From positions 11,639,501 through 11,703,500 of the forward strand of contig JAWQUS010000008.1 of NCBI GenBank assembly GCA_036365455.1: a DNA stretch of 64,000 nucleotides, in the 5' to 3' direction. Shown here piece after piece: positions 21,762 to 32,041 of this stretch. This stretch comes from Macrosoma leucophasiata. Taxonomy: Eukaryota; Arthropoda; Insecta; Lepidoptera; Hedylidae. How positions within the stretch are numbered: position 1 is the stretch's first letter; each line of letters begins with the position of its first letter. Below the pieces are notes generated by a model. It was not told where the DNA came from. It did not search any database and worked only from the letters and a program-made list of their open reading frames with translations. Made by a program: the position numbers and the translations under genes.

Positions 21762-22057
21762 GAAAGAGTTAGGAGCTCGCGGGCGTAGGCAAGCACTACT
21801 GCTTTAACTTTTCATCTTACCGCTATCTATTATACTCGTAGTAGTGTTTAGCACTGTCTTGTTCCGGTCAGGTGGTAATGTGTGGGCTTGTCCCAGGCCT
21901 TAGGTATTACGCCTCTGTGACGTAATACCTAAGAACTCACGAGTGGCAACGAATCTACATTGAAATCTCTGGATTCATGTACCTAGATGTTTACAGGCTG
22001 CAGTATTACTTACAATTTTAGGTATCTGTATTCTTGTTTGCCACATGACATAAAAAA
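21762..22057 (+). repeat. CR1/SINE-like retroposon tail with internal palindrome
   Basis: Nearly full unit from gagctcgcgggcgtaggca to gtttgccacatgacataaaa. In the middle, the usual gcacagaggcataacacctt segment is replaced by a 13-bp perfect inverted repeat, cttaggtattacg/cgtaatacctaag (21899-21911 and 21921-21933). This suggests a small inverted duplication in this copy. Confidence 0.75.
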
Positions 22058-22085
22058 GTTTAGTATTTTTAGTAGTAGCAGTAAT

Positions 22086-22165
22086 AGTATCTTCGCGACC
22101 AGTCCCTCACGGGGTAGGCAGAGAAGATGGAGCACTAGATATCCCGGTCCTGGCACACCTTCCGT
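22086..22165 (-). repeat. TACA-tailed retroposon, 3' fragment
   Basis: Holds tatcttcgcgaccagtccct, cggggtaggcagagaag and atcccggtcctggcacacct on the plus strand, the reverse of the family 3' end. About 80 bp remain. Confidence 0.65.
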
Positions 22166-22755
22166 GTTTTTAGTGATGTTAAAAATGTTTTGTTACAAAT
22201 TACAAATAAAAGGTATTATACCGTTTCCATATTCTTGATAAAAACTAATAACAATCTGCTTTCATACTGCGTGCGATTACTGGCCGCGAAAAAGGTTGTT
22301 ATCATAAAAATGGCCATAAATCCGTTAAGTTCCTTAATGTTAATAGTCGCAAAAAACCTCACAGTTCGTACGTATATAGACTGTGAAATAATATGTAAAT
22401 TGCAAAAATATAGACACGTATCTTGCAATTTTTTATTGTCTGACAACATTTGTATATGACAGACATTTTTAAAGAACGCGCGAAAGTTTTTGTGCATTAC
22501 AAAATTATATAAAAATTATAAAATCTCTGTCCAGAACGCGTTACGAAACGTATTTTGTTATTTTCACTGATAATATGTAAGCAAGGATAAAATTATGTTC
22601 GTGCTTAATAAATTTTAGGAAACATTTTGCTTATTACTATGAAGAACAATGAAAAACATGTGTTACAGGATTAAAATCCTGTAAAAAATATTATCATAAG
22701 TTAGTTACAAAACAAAAATAAAAGAAAACCCACCCAAAAATGTTTTATTAAAATG
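22166..22755. other. AT-rich unassigned DNA
   Basis: Overlapping open frames on both strands (about 90 codons each) show no domain. No repeat was identified. Confidence 0.5.
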
Positions 22756-22990
22756 TATGTATGTATGTATCTTCACGCCAGGTCCCTAACGGGGTAGGCA
22801 GAGAGTGTAGAGCGCCAGACATCCCGGTTCTGACAAACCTCTCGTGCCTCGTCTACCTTCATCATTCTCTTCATACATGCACGCCGATTCCTAAGACTTT
22901 TGACTTTTATTAAAATATTGTCAAAATTGTTGGCTCGCACTGTCAAAAGTAATCAGCCAAGCAAAGTTTTTAACCACATCCATCATCTAC
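22756..22990 (-). repeat. TACA-tailed retroposon
   Basis: A well-kept copy in reverse: the tail appears as (tatg)n at 22754-22770, followed by ttcacgccaggtccctaacg, gggtaggcagagagtgtaga, gccagacatcccggttctga and cacgccgattcctaagactt. A simple-repeat tail instead of poly(A) is typical of RTE-driven retroposons. No coding sequence is attached. The 5' limit is uncertain, between about 22905 and 22990. Confidence 0.75.
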
Positions 22991-23246
22991 ATGAGATTTG
23001 AAAATTTTTTGACAATTCAAGCTATATGACGTCCTCTTGGCAATATTTTACATGAAAATGTGTTTGGTGGGTACTAATTTACATAATATATACAGTAGAT
23101 AACGTATACGGCACAATAATTTATCTCAGCGTGTCTATAAAGAATACAAAGTACACCAATATATTCTGATACAACATTTTAAGATACTTAATACCCGTTA
23201 CTGTATCATAAATCCTGTTTTTGCCCAACTGGTATCAGAACTTTTT
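22991..23246. other. Unassigned DNA
   Basis: Nothing was recognised. Confidence 0.4.
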
Positions 23247-23536
23247 AATGGTGGTAGAGCTCTAGTGACGGAGCTCGCGGGCGTAGGCACCACCGCATTA
23301 CCTAATATACTTGCCGCTAAATGGTAGTGTTCAGCACTATCGTGTTCCGGTCAGCTGGTAATGTACGGCCCTGTAATTTACAGCACAGCGGCATAACACC
23401 TTAGGCCTCAGGAGTGGTAACGCATCTGCATTTTGACCTTAGTCTTTGTGTGGGTGTCTTTAGGCTGCAGTCATCACCACTTAACATCAATGTGAACTGC
23501 AAGCTTGTTTGCCACTTCGATTACACAAAAAAAAAA
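23247..23536 (+). repeat. CR1/SINE-like retroposon tail, reference copy
   Basis: A complete unit in this window: ggtggtagagctctagtgac, gagctcgcgggcgtaggcac, caccgcattacctaatatac, gtgttcagcactatcgtgtt, ccggtcagctggtaatgtac, ggcctcaggagtggtaacgc, atctgcattttgacctt, ggctgcagtcatcaccactt, gcttgtttgccact, and a terminal run of A. About fifteen copies or fragments occur here in both orientations. The unit resembles the 3' end of lepidopteran CR1-type LINEs or a SINE built on one. No reverse transcriptase is attached, so the class is inferred. Confidence 0.8.
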
Positions 23537-24009
23537 GAAACTAAAATCAATAAATAAAATTTTGTTCTGACCAAATGTCTACTTAAGTTACGCTCTGTTA
23601 GTTAATTATTTTTTAATTGAAATTAATCATACAAAAACTGACGAATTTGTATCTAAGTTATCCGACTCAATAAAATCAAGGACGACACGAATCTAAACAA
23701 ATCGAGTCATTAAATCGCACACCACCATTACAGACTATAATTACCGAAAAAAAAAAGAATCGCGTCACCCTTTGCACTATTAAAAGACACCACATGAACC
23801 GCGTCTGGCATACAACCCGTAGTAACCAGAGCCGAGGAGTATCCTTTGATCCGCCGCCCTTTTTGTAATGCGAGAGGGCGCATGCGTCCGTTCAGTGTGA
23901 CACCTGAAGTCCCCATTAGATACTGTTGACGTTATTTAAACAGCCCCCGTCGTATGCCGCGTCAGTGCGTCGTCACTAGCGATAGGTAAATCGACTATTT
24001 CAGACGAGT
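23537..24009. other. Unassigned DNA with a CpG-rich block
   Basis: Positions 23728-23990 are markedly more CpG-rich than the surroundings and include gagggcgcatgcgtccg, an NRF1-like palindrome, and a 62-codon open frame on the minus strand (23728-23916) without a recognised domain. It could be a promoter or exon fragment, or part of an unknown repeat. Confidence 0.4.
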
Positions 24010-24112
24010 TTTGAGGGAAGACTGATTTAGTAGTATAGTGGTAGCAAGCCACTAATGTGAGCGGCGATGACAATAGGCACATTCGGGGCACACAGACGTG
24101 AAGTTACGTTTA
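24010..24112 (+). mobile_element. tRNA-derived SINE, internally deleted copy
   Basis: The head gtagtatagtggtagcaagc plus ccacta corresponds to the A-box region of 59736-60030. The end acacagacgtgaagttacgt corresponds to its tail. The B box and most of the body are deleted. Confidence 0.65.
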
Positions 24113-24201
24113 GGGAAGACCTATTTGCTCGCGAGACTCTCATGGAGGTCTTTTGAATTAAGGAATGGTTTATTGACGTGAACTATAAAACTTTTTTACT
24201 T

Positions 24202-24463
24202 GTGGTAGCTCCAGTGGCGGAGCTAGCGGGCGTAGGCACCACCGCATTACCTAATATACTTGCCGCTAATGGTGTTCAGCACTATCGTGTTCCGGTCAGG
24301 TGGTAATGTATGGCGCTGTAATTTCCGGCACAGAGGCATAACACCTTAGACCTCAGGAGTGGTAACGCATCTACATTTTGACCTTAGTCCATGTGTGGGT
24401 GTCTATAGGCTGCAGTCATCACCACTTAACATCAAAGTTTGCCACTGCCATTGCATAAAAAAA
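24202..24463 (+). repeat. CR1/SINE-like retroposon tail
   Basis: Near-complete copy, very close to 23247-23536 and 41401-41663. It has small deletions around the atggtagtgttcagc segment and lacks the gtgaactgcatgcttg block before gtttgccactgcc and the final A run. Confidence 0.8.
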
Positions 24464-24619
24464 ACCTATGCGTTCCTACACAAAATACATGGATTTGGTT
24501 CAATTTTGAAATTCGAATATCCACACGACCTCAAATGAGGTTATTCATGAGTGAGGAACACTTCACTTGTACAACCTTCAAGATGTACAATGTACATTCT
24601 TTACTGAAGGTCATGCCCG

Positions 24620-24975
24620 CTTTGGGAAGTCTTGATGGAGGAGTTGATGAGCTATTTCCAGACCGCTCTATCTTCAGCTTGTCTGAGAGCCGCAGTCACC
24701 GGGAGTCCAGGTATATCCTTTATGGCGTCAGACCATCGGCTAGGTGATCGGCCTCGGGGTCTTTTTCCGTCTACTTTATCCACTACAACCAGCAAAAAAT
24801 ATCGAAGTTGTCTGGTTGTTTATGTACTACGTGGCTAAAGTAGGTGAGAATACGCTGGTAACCGATTGTTGAGAGCCTAGTTTTGATATTTAGCTGGTCG
24901 AGGATAGATTTGTTAGTTCCTCTTGCAGTTCACAGTATGCGCACCACAATTCCAGTGCATCGATGTTCTTTTGAT
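24620..24975 (-). mobile_element. RTE-like LINE fragment of a second lineage, minus
   Basis: On the minus strand, ending at TAG near 24653, the DNA encodes VDGKRPRGRSPSRWSDAIKD followed by IPGLPVTAALRQAEDRAVWK. This is the arginine-rich C-terminus of RTE/BovB-type reverse transcriptases. The upstream part (24780-24975) still resembles LINE thumb sequence but is broken by stops. It differs clearly from the RTE at 6106-6938. The catalytic region is absent. Confidence 0.7.
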
Positions 24976-25929
24976 CTGTTTTTTTTTTAATTGGAAATAA
25001 TATATGGCTGGCCTCGAGAGATCATTGTCTACTTTACCTGCCAATCAGTAAGGCCAGAGGACTCTCAGACCATTTTTAAGCAACTGCCTAAGGGTCCATT
25101 GAATCCTATCTTTTACTTAGGGCGTTGTTGAGGATGGTAATAATAAACACTTTCACACAACCATATATCGTTTCGATCCCTTGCAGGATTCCGATCAGTG
25201 GCGAATGTTTTTCTAGGGATGTGTTCACACGATCACACTGTTACGGTATCGCTGGGCTAGTAATAAATTTATCAAGTAATATCTACAAAGCAAAAAGCAT
25301 TACTTACTATCAGAAGCAGAAGAAGAGTTTGTGAAACAAATAGTCAATTCTGTTGTATCTTCACACCATGTCCCTTGGGGGGTAGACAGAGAAGATACAT
25401 ATGTAGGTATGTATTGTATATCTTGTTATGTATGTACATATAACAGAAATGTGTGTCACTGTTTCAATTCTGTTGTCTCTATAATAATTATATTAATTAC
25501 ATGTATGGCCTTTGCCGGAGCTCGTATAAGTAAACAAACATGTTTTCATTTTACTATTACCTACAAGTAGATATGTAGCTACGAAGCTCAACGTACCGTG
25601 TGATATTCAATGAGGTAAACATACATTTTACGCAATATTTTTCACATTTAATAATAATATTCAGTATTTACTTTACCTAATATTATATTTCCTCATAGTG
25701 TTGTTTTATTTTGGTTATATCAATGTACTCAACATTGTATTAAACACGCACATGTGAATGTAATATCAGTAGTGGACCTGTTTATAAGATGTGTAGATGT
25801 TAACTCTCACATGGATTCATTTCCTGCTCCTTGAGGGTAAAAATGAAATAGACTCTTTTCATGAATTCGATCGTGAGAAAAGTGAGATTTATTTACAGAA
25901 AGTAGTTTTTCTTGAAAGAGTTAAGTTAC
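24976..25929. other. Unassigned DNA with one retroposon remnant
   Basis: A decayed minus-strand end of the TACA-tailed family (tatcttcacaccatgtccct, ggggtagacagagaag) sits at 25358-25410. No gene was recognised in the rest. Confidence 0.5.
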
Positions 25930-26577
25930 ATATCTACATCTTATATATATAAATCAATTGCTGTTCGTTACTCTCGCTAAAACTCGAGAACGGCTGGACC
26001 GATTTGGCTATTTTTTTTTTTATTTAATTTTATTGTAACGTTTGTTTTGCATATTGCCAGTGTCAAGTAAAACGATATTTCGTATTCGTATTATGCAACG
26101 TAAAAGTCAGAGTCGTCAGTCAATTTATCAGTCTGTCAGTCAGTCACAGTTAGTAATTCTAGTAAAGCGATGGCTAGTACCAGAACATTTACAATGAAGT
26201 TTTGGAGGCAACCCGAAAAGACGTGTTTTCGCACTGTCATTCTATTTCACTATACACGAGCACTATAATAAGCTTATATCAAACAAAATGCCACCAACTT
26301 TATATAATATAACTCAAAATACACCAAGAAAATGGAATAAAATAAGAGCACCACACGCATCTTTCAAGGTTCCCGCCAAAACTCCTTGCCTAATTTTGGT
26401 TTTGAATGATTTTTAAAAGTCCAGGGAAGGTTTAAAAGGTAAGAAAACATGAAGAAATTGAAGGGAAATAGTAAGAACCACAATTTTATTTTTTCATACA
26501 AATAGTCCGTATCTATGAAACCTTTGACACATTATTTAATTGTGAGGCAATAGGTACGAAGTTTACCGAGTCAGCTA
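25930..26577 (+). mobile_element. Helitron interrupted by a retroposed RNA
   Basis: The left part (about 25930-26010) has the family start and gaacggctggaccgatttgg. The right part (26393-26577) resumes with attttggttttgaatg and ends gtttaccgagtcagctag before T. The two halves join exactly as in 202-460 once the 26011-26385 insertion is removed, so the Helitron was in place first. Confidence 0.85.
26011..26385 (-). mobile_element. Retroposed polyadenylated RNA inside a Helitron
   Basis: Read on the minus strand it starts ggagttttggcgggaacctt and ends ttacaataaaattaaataaa followed by an A run. An AATAAA signal (plus-strand tttatt at 26029-26034) lies a few bases before the poly(A). Near-identical 7-mers flank it: ttggcta at 26004-26010 and ttgccta at 26386-26392, as expected for target duplication by LINE machinery. 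The longest sense frame near the 5' end is about 29 codons and hydrophobic. No known protein was recognised, so it may be a non-coding transcript, a 3' UTR or a truncated retroelement. Confidence 0.75.
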
Positions 26578-26877
26578 GTTTAAAATATTTTTGTCACCTA
26601 AATTGCCGTGTGCACGATGACACCGCCTCTAGTGGCCACAACTGTAGATGTAGTAGACCTGTTCTCACGGCTCAAAGAATGTATTTCTTTTTGTCTTAGA
26701 TATACTTTGCTAAATTTAAGGTTACAATTATTCAGGAATTGATATCTGTTATATATAGGTAAATTGTTTTTAGCGAAATAAAAATTACATAAATTTTTAA
26801 ATGATAGATGATACATTAATTTTTAATGTGTAATATGGAGAAATCTGAAATAAATGGATAATAATAAAAATAATAAA
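26578..26877. other. Unassigned DNA
   Basis: Nothing was recognised. Confidence 0.4.
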
Positions 26878-27054
26878 TGTAATGTATGGCCCCGTAATAA
26901 CTATCACAGAGACATAACATCTCACGTCTCAGCGGGGGCAACATATCTCCATTTTGACCCCTGGTTTTTGTGTAAGGTAGATGTATATAGGCTGTAGTCA
27001 TTATTTAACATCTGTGTGAGCTGCGTGCTTGCTTGCCACCTTCCTTACATAAAA
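26878..27054 (+). repeat. CR1/SINE-like retroposon tail, 3' half
   Basis: Starts at atgtatggccccgtaataac and runs through ctccattttgaccc, ggctgtagtcattatttaac and cttgcttgccaccttcctta to acataaaaaa. The first half of the unit is absent. Confidence 0.75.
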
Positions 27055-28091
27055 AACAACAGTCCAGAGTTACTTCACATACTTGCCAAATCGCGCCCTG
27101 TGATCGAAATGACGTTCCCCACTAACTTTCCACATAGCGAATACAATCTATTTTAATATTTTAACGAGACATCACCACGTAATGCAAATAAGTAAACAAG
27201 CACCTTTCTATAAATCATTCGTTTACTGTATTCCATCGGAAATCACCAATCGTATTCCAGTCCTGGAAAAGGCTATCTACCTACAGCGAGGGTCATCGTC
27301 CAGAATGGAACAATGAGCCCGCAGTTGCGCCTGCGGCATATCTAATAACACCTGCGGAATACTCAAAAAGCCCAGTGTCCGATCCAGTCCACATCGGCGG
27401 AGTAAGAAGACTCGTTTTTATATCTCTATAGAAGGCGGGTCCACAATTGATATTAATTTCATGAGGTGGAATTGAAGTAAAAACGGCACGGCCGTATAAG
27501 CGTTGAAACGATGACAAGATAGCCATGTGCCGTTTTTGCTACAATCCTGATTAATACTTCATTATTCCGATCTCGTATATCGTATATGGCGGAGCTACGT
27601 GCGCGGCTGCAGTTCTTATTCCGGTCACTTCGATTGGGCGACTCCATATTTAAATTGTGGGACGTATGCCATGATGATGTACAAAGTTTCGATATTACTT
27701 ATTTAAATATACGAGATAGACAAAACTATAAATGAAAATACTGGTCATATGTACCTACTGGTAAACAGAAAGGAATCAGGCACATTATCTATATCTCAGT
27801 TTACCCACGAAACACTTTGTTTTAATAAATTATACAACACTCTGTGTCTATTATGAATCTATTATAATTTATTAGCTCTCTATATTCTTCTATCTCGTTG
27901 GATTATACCTTCTTTATCTTTTAAAAATAAAAAATCTCTTGAAAAATAGAATTTGCTTGTTTATTCATTATATTTCTATCTTTACAAAAATCTATATTTA
28001 GAAACCTTAATTAATCTACATAATAAAAAAAAAACATTTAAATATATTTAAAACCTAAATAATATTTACATAATATAAAGTTAAAACTAAA
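27055..28091. other. Unassigned DNA
   Basis: Positions 27280-27660 are less AT-rich and hold minus-strand open frames of 77 and 62 codons without known domains. An inverted repeat, aaaaacggcac/gtgccgttttt (27479-27489 and 27527-27537), lies within them. 27660-28091 is AT-rich and probably includes the 3' flank of the retroelement that follows on the minus strand. Confidence 0.45.
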
Positions 28092-29066
28092 CTAAAAACA
28101 ACATGCGTCTAAAAATTCCGCATCACTGCCTTCCTGTGTTATGGTACCCAGAAGGCTGGCAGCATTGCCTCGTTGGATGGCAATGCTGATTCTTTGACCT
28201 AGAAATTGGCCAGCCCTCTGGTCACGGGAAGTGTCGACCAGCCGTTTCGCGATCTCTTTGAATAAGAGCCGAGCACTGGGGCCCCATGGACCAAGAGTTT
28301 CGACCCCGAAAGGCACAAATATATAGTCCTCTGAAAGTGTACTATATTTGCACTGTTTCAGGATCTCCGCAGTTGCAGCAGCAGTGCCAGCGGAGCACGC
28401 CGTGCTTGGAAGATGGGATGGCGCTAAGGTGTCAACGCAAGTTGCGTCCCACACCAGAGGCCTACCCATCTTCCAGGGCATCAATGACATACCGTCCGGT
28501 CTCTTTCCATCGTCACGTGCCAGGCCGTTGGGTTCTAACATGGCTGGCACGCCAGCGGTGGAAAGGGCACGGCGCAAAATGTCATTTAATTGGGCGTGCC
28601 TGGTGAATCTGCCGGCACTTCTACCGCAGGAGAGACCATGGTGCCCCAGGCGGTCGACGGCTTCACCACAGGGGCAGTGATGCGGAGCGCAGCACGATGT
28701 GCTTAGGCGGAGGCAAGTAGCAAGCCGGAAAGTGATATCATCCATCATTGTCCCGATGCTAGGTGATGGCAAAGCCTGTAACCAGAGACCGGATTCCCAC
28801 TCTCCAAGCGCCCGAAGACGGGCTCGCTCCGCAGCATTGGTTGACGTATCTATGAGATTTTTCCGTACCAAGCTGCACAGTGGTGCGTCCCACTGTCGCA
28901 GTGAAGAGAGGTTACCCGGTAGGTCCATATTTGGGCAAGTCGTTTTCCAGGCGCTCAAGGCGTCGGTCAAGCACGGCACTTCAAAATTCACCAGTGTGGT
29001 TGATAAAATTTTCCTAGTTAAATTATTAGTGCCGTGTACCGAGGACAAGAACGCCGGTAGACTTAT
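28092..29066 (-). pseudogene. CCHC knuckle and PD-(D/E)XK-like C-terminal domain
   Basis: An open stretch of about 325 codons that joins in frame to ISLPAFLSSVHGTNNL at its start and has no Met start of its own. It contains HCPCGEAVDRLGHHGLSC (a cysteine/histidine knuckle), then GKRPDGMSLMPWKMGRPLVW followed by DATCVDT, and towards the end RISIAIQRGNAASLLGT. The RPD...WD pattern is consistent with a PD-(D/E)XK nuclease fold, by inference. This conserved block is widespread in invertebrate genomes next to reverse transcriptases. It would act with the upstream RT to nick target DNA. Confidence 0.72.
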
Positions 29067-29139
29067 ACTAGAAATTTTTCACCCAGTCGGATGGGAAGAG
29101 TGGCCTGATCCTACGCGCGGTCGTCCAGAGTCGTGTTGA

Positions 29140-29740
29140 AAATGGTCGTCATCGTAGTTCTAATGATTGAGTCAATCTTTATTAGTAGTTCCGTTTGTTT
29201 CCATAAAGGGGAACATCGGAGATAGTATATAAATTTAGGGCCGAAAGAACAGTATCGAAACAGCGTATAAGCAGAATGAACATTAATTACGGACAGTTTC
29301 TTGGAAATTTCACTAAAATTTTGGATCTTTTCTTCTACGAAGGAAGGAAAAGAATCATCAAAAATGGGGGGGGAGCCCAGGAGGCGCGAGAAGTTTTTTC
29401 CGTAACTTTAATATTAGGGGCAATTTTGGAAAATTTTGAGAGAGATGTCAGTCTGTCCGTCCGTTCTATATTTCACATTTTCCTGGATTTAATTCTAGGC
29501 CAATTGAGTTGAATTTTTCCTTCAAGAAAGTGAAGTCTGCCAGGACTGAATCTACGCTGCCTCCTAGGGTCCCGTCATCTAAATACCAAACGTTAAATTT
29601 GGAATTTAATTATCGAATGATGGGGTGAATAGCTAAACTGAAAATGATTGGCCCAAGAGGATCACCCTGCTGGCAGCCGACAGCTGAAAAAACATTACAT
29701 CTTATGTTTAGTTGTAATGTTTTTACACATTAAAACATGC
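29140..29740 (-). pseudogene. Reverse transcriptase palm and thumb, broken
   Basis: The region reads SAVGCQQGDPLGPIIFSLAI (core motif at 29649-29678), then a TAA, then NVWYLDDGTLGG with the catalytic YLDD at 29574-29585, then GLELNPGKCEI and a TAG. After a frame change it continues as thumb sequence with GPKFIYYLRCSPLWKQ and further on TTLDDRA, a TAG in place of an expected Trp, DQATLPIRLG and one more frameshift. The motif order is that of a real reverse transcriptase. The repeated stops and shifts show an old insertion. Confidence 0.78.
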
Positions 29741-29750
29741 ATAATTATTT

Positions 29751-29916
29751 TTTAAATTAAAATGATCTTTTGACCGTGATTATTTGCGTAGAGGTTCGGT
29801 TTCAGTTTAAGATTATTTTTGTGTTTCCAGACCTCTAAAGTAAAAAGAAACTCATACCAACTCACATGATTTTCGTCTTTTTTATATCATTAAAGTTGCA
29901 AACAAGCATACATTGT
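29751..29916. other. Unassigned DNA
   Basis: Nothing was recognised. Confidence 0.4.
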
Positions 29917-30136
29917 TACTGGTGGTAGAGTTCCAGTGTAGGAGCTCGAGGGCGTAGGCACCGCATTACATAATATACCTATCTGCCGCCAAATGCTTAG
30001 CACTATCGTGTTCCAGTAAGATGATAATATGTTTCCGTAATAATTATCACAGAGACATTATCTACAACTTGCACTGGTTTTTGTGTAAATGTCTATAGGT
30101 AAGCTGCATGTTTGCTTGCCACCTTCCTTTTTTAAA
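29917..30136 (+). repeat. CR1/SINE-like retroposon tail, decayed
   Basis: Begins tggtggtagagttccagtgt, gagctcgagggcgtaggcac and cgcattacataatatac. The middle is shortened, and it ends gtttgcttgccaccttcct. Several internal deletions mark it as older than 23247-23536. Confidence 0.7.
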
Positions 30137-31235
30137 AATAAAAATACATTCCATGTTATTGATAAGTAAATACTGTAAGCCGAACATCTAAGTGAACATC
30201 AAAGAGAAATCTCTTGTTGTTGTGTAATAGTCTGTCTAGTTTATTTTTGAGAATTATAGATATGGCGTATGATTACTATTTACAGTATATCATGAATATC
30301 GTGAACATTTTAGGTAGGTACCTAGTTAAATTAAAACACAAAAAAAAAACTTATTTGCACTTCGTAAATTGGTCATGGTGGTTATCGATGTATAGCGCTA
30401 ACAGTTTACCAACTACAAAATTAAGTTTTTCCTTGAATCCAGTTTATCTTTTCAACAAAATAATTTGAAGAAGTTTGTACCTACGTGCCTGAATAATTTT
30501 GAACGGAATCCTCAGTGGGCGAATTCGACGGGTAATAAAAAAATCGATAGGTTTTTGACGATTTTGTGACAACCCAATTGTCCACCGGTGACCATATCCG
30601 TAGGACCTACAGATATTTTGTTTGGGATCTGGGTGTAAATAATAATATCTATAGGTATTTTGTGAATACAACGGCGCCCACGAACTTGACGAAACAGGAT
30701 AAACTTGATACAGGTTATCCAAGTAGGTATTTTATTTTTATAACATCTGCAACACATTTATACGATACAAAATTGGATTATACTAACCGTAATAGAAACT
30801 TACATATACAGTTATTTAAGTTAGTAAGTTAATTGTAGTGGTAAATATTACGTATATTTACAGTGTGCCAAATATATTCGCGTGTTACGGCCTGTAAGTT
30901 GCATCAGAGCATGTCCAGCCAAGACACACCACATAAACTGATGTAATTACCCAACAAATATGTACGACCGCAGGACTTTAGTACTTAGAACCACTGTAAT
31001 TCTAAGACTCTAATTACGTTATCTCGATATTTAATTAATTGACAAAATATGTAAGTGTTTATTTCATGTTTCAACAAAATGTGATTTTATTTTATAATTG
31101 TATTTTGTTACTTGTATCAGTGTTTGTGTTTGCAGATAAAAACACGTTTTGTTTGATAATTTGTTTAGTGAAAGAAGATAAGTACCTAGTATTTCCATAT
31201 GCCATACATTTTTTAATGTATCTAATGTAGGTGTA
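30137..31235. other. AT-rich unassigned DNA
   Basis: Open frames of 80-90 codons on both strands overlap each other around 30450-30830 and show no domain. No repeat was identified. Confidence 0.5.
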
Positions 31236-31411
31236 ATGTCAAACCAGCACGCATTTCACATTGATGTTAAGTGATGACTGCAGCCTATAGACACAAAGAC
31301 CTGAGGTCAAAATGCAGATGCGTTGCCACTCCTGAGACCTTAGTTAGTTGTACCTAATGTCTCTGTTATTTCGAGGCTACATTATCATCTAACCGCAACA
31401 CGACCATTTGC
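31236..31411 (-). repeat. CR1/SINE-like retroposon tail, minus
   Basis: Reverse copy containing cattgatgttaagtgatgac, tgcagcctatagacacaaag, cctgaggtcaaaatgcagat and tatcatctaaccgcaacac. It runs from the 3' part of the unit back to the ccggt block, where it meets the 20-bp direct repeat of the next element. Confidence 0.75.
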
Positions 31412-31943
31412 CAAATGTTTACCATTAATACTAGGCATAAACGTTCGATTAGCAACATGGTTGCATAAACATGTTGCAGAGTTGCTGTCAACATACTGCG
31501 GGCAACACTTGTGTTGCGGAGTTGATCACGCCATGTTGCCATTGAACTAGGTACATTACTAGACCTCAATGCATGTTGCAGAGTTGACGCCCGGCGAAAA
31601 CATCACATCAGTTTATCACAAGTAGTGTGGAGCAACGACAAAATTATGCAATCAATAGAATTATTTCAATTTAAAGCATTACTATGGGACACCCCTGAAA
31701 TGACGTGGAAACTTAAATACATGTAGCATTTACTGCGCACTTAATTTACTAGAGAGAAAAAAAATGACGGCAAAAAAATTTACAGGTTGCGGCGTGACAC
31801 ATCACTACTTCCTCAGGCCACATTTTATGCAGACTCGCGTGTGTGCACAATCTGTATTGACTTAACAAAGTTTCCAGCAATATTCTCGCTGTTCATCAAC
31901 AACGTTGATCAACTGTTGCTAAACAAATGTTTACCATGAATAC
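31412..31943. mobile_element. Possible element bounded by 20-bp direct repeats
   Basis: The 20-mer caaatgtttaccattaatac (31412-31431) recurs with one change at 31924-31943. The interior has ttagcaacatggttgc near the left and gatcaactgttgctaa near the right, an imperfect inverted pair sharing ttagcaaca, and repeated tgttgcagagttg or tgttgcggagttg motifs. This fits a non-autonomous element with a long target duplication, but the boundaries are inferred. Confidence 0.4.
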
Positions 31944-32041
31944 GATGCTTTATAGAACCTCGCAAAATGTACCTTGCCCACATTAGTTTTAAATCTTGCG
32001 CCGCCACTGGTGACCTAAAACACTTAAGCCTAAAACACTTA

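Larger units (their letters stand above)
28092..29750 (-). mobile_element. Decayed retroelement: YLDD reverse transcriptase, CCHC knuckle, PD-(D/E)XK-like end
   Basis: A minus-strand reading region that can be followed through several frames from about 29750 down to 28092. The order reverse transcriptase, thumb, zinc knuckle, nuclease-like domain is the architecture of REL-type non-LTR elements such as R2. The sequence differs strongly from the REL element at 18735-19993, and its clade is not certain. The 5' part of the reverse transcriptase is missing. Confidence 0.75.

Noticed and set aside
27293..27647. Overlapping minus-strand open frames in a GC-richer patch
   Set aside because: No recognisable domain, and the frames overlap in different phases. 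Left as unassigned sequence.
28286..29139. Plus-strand open frames of 106, 110 and 146 codons
   Set aside because: They are antisense to the minus-strand retroelement C-terminal domain, which has the recognisable motifs.
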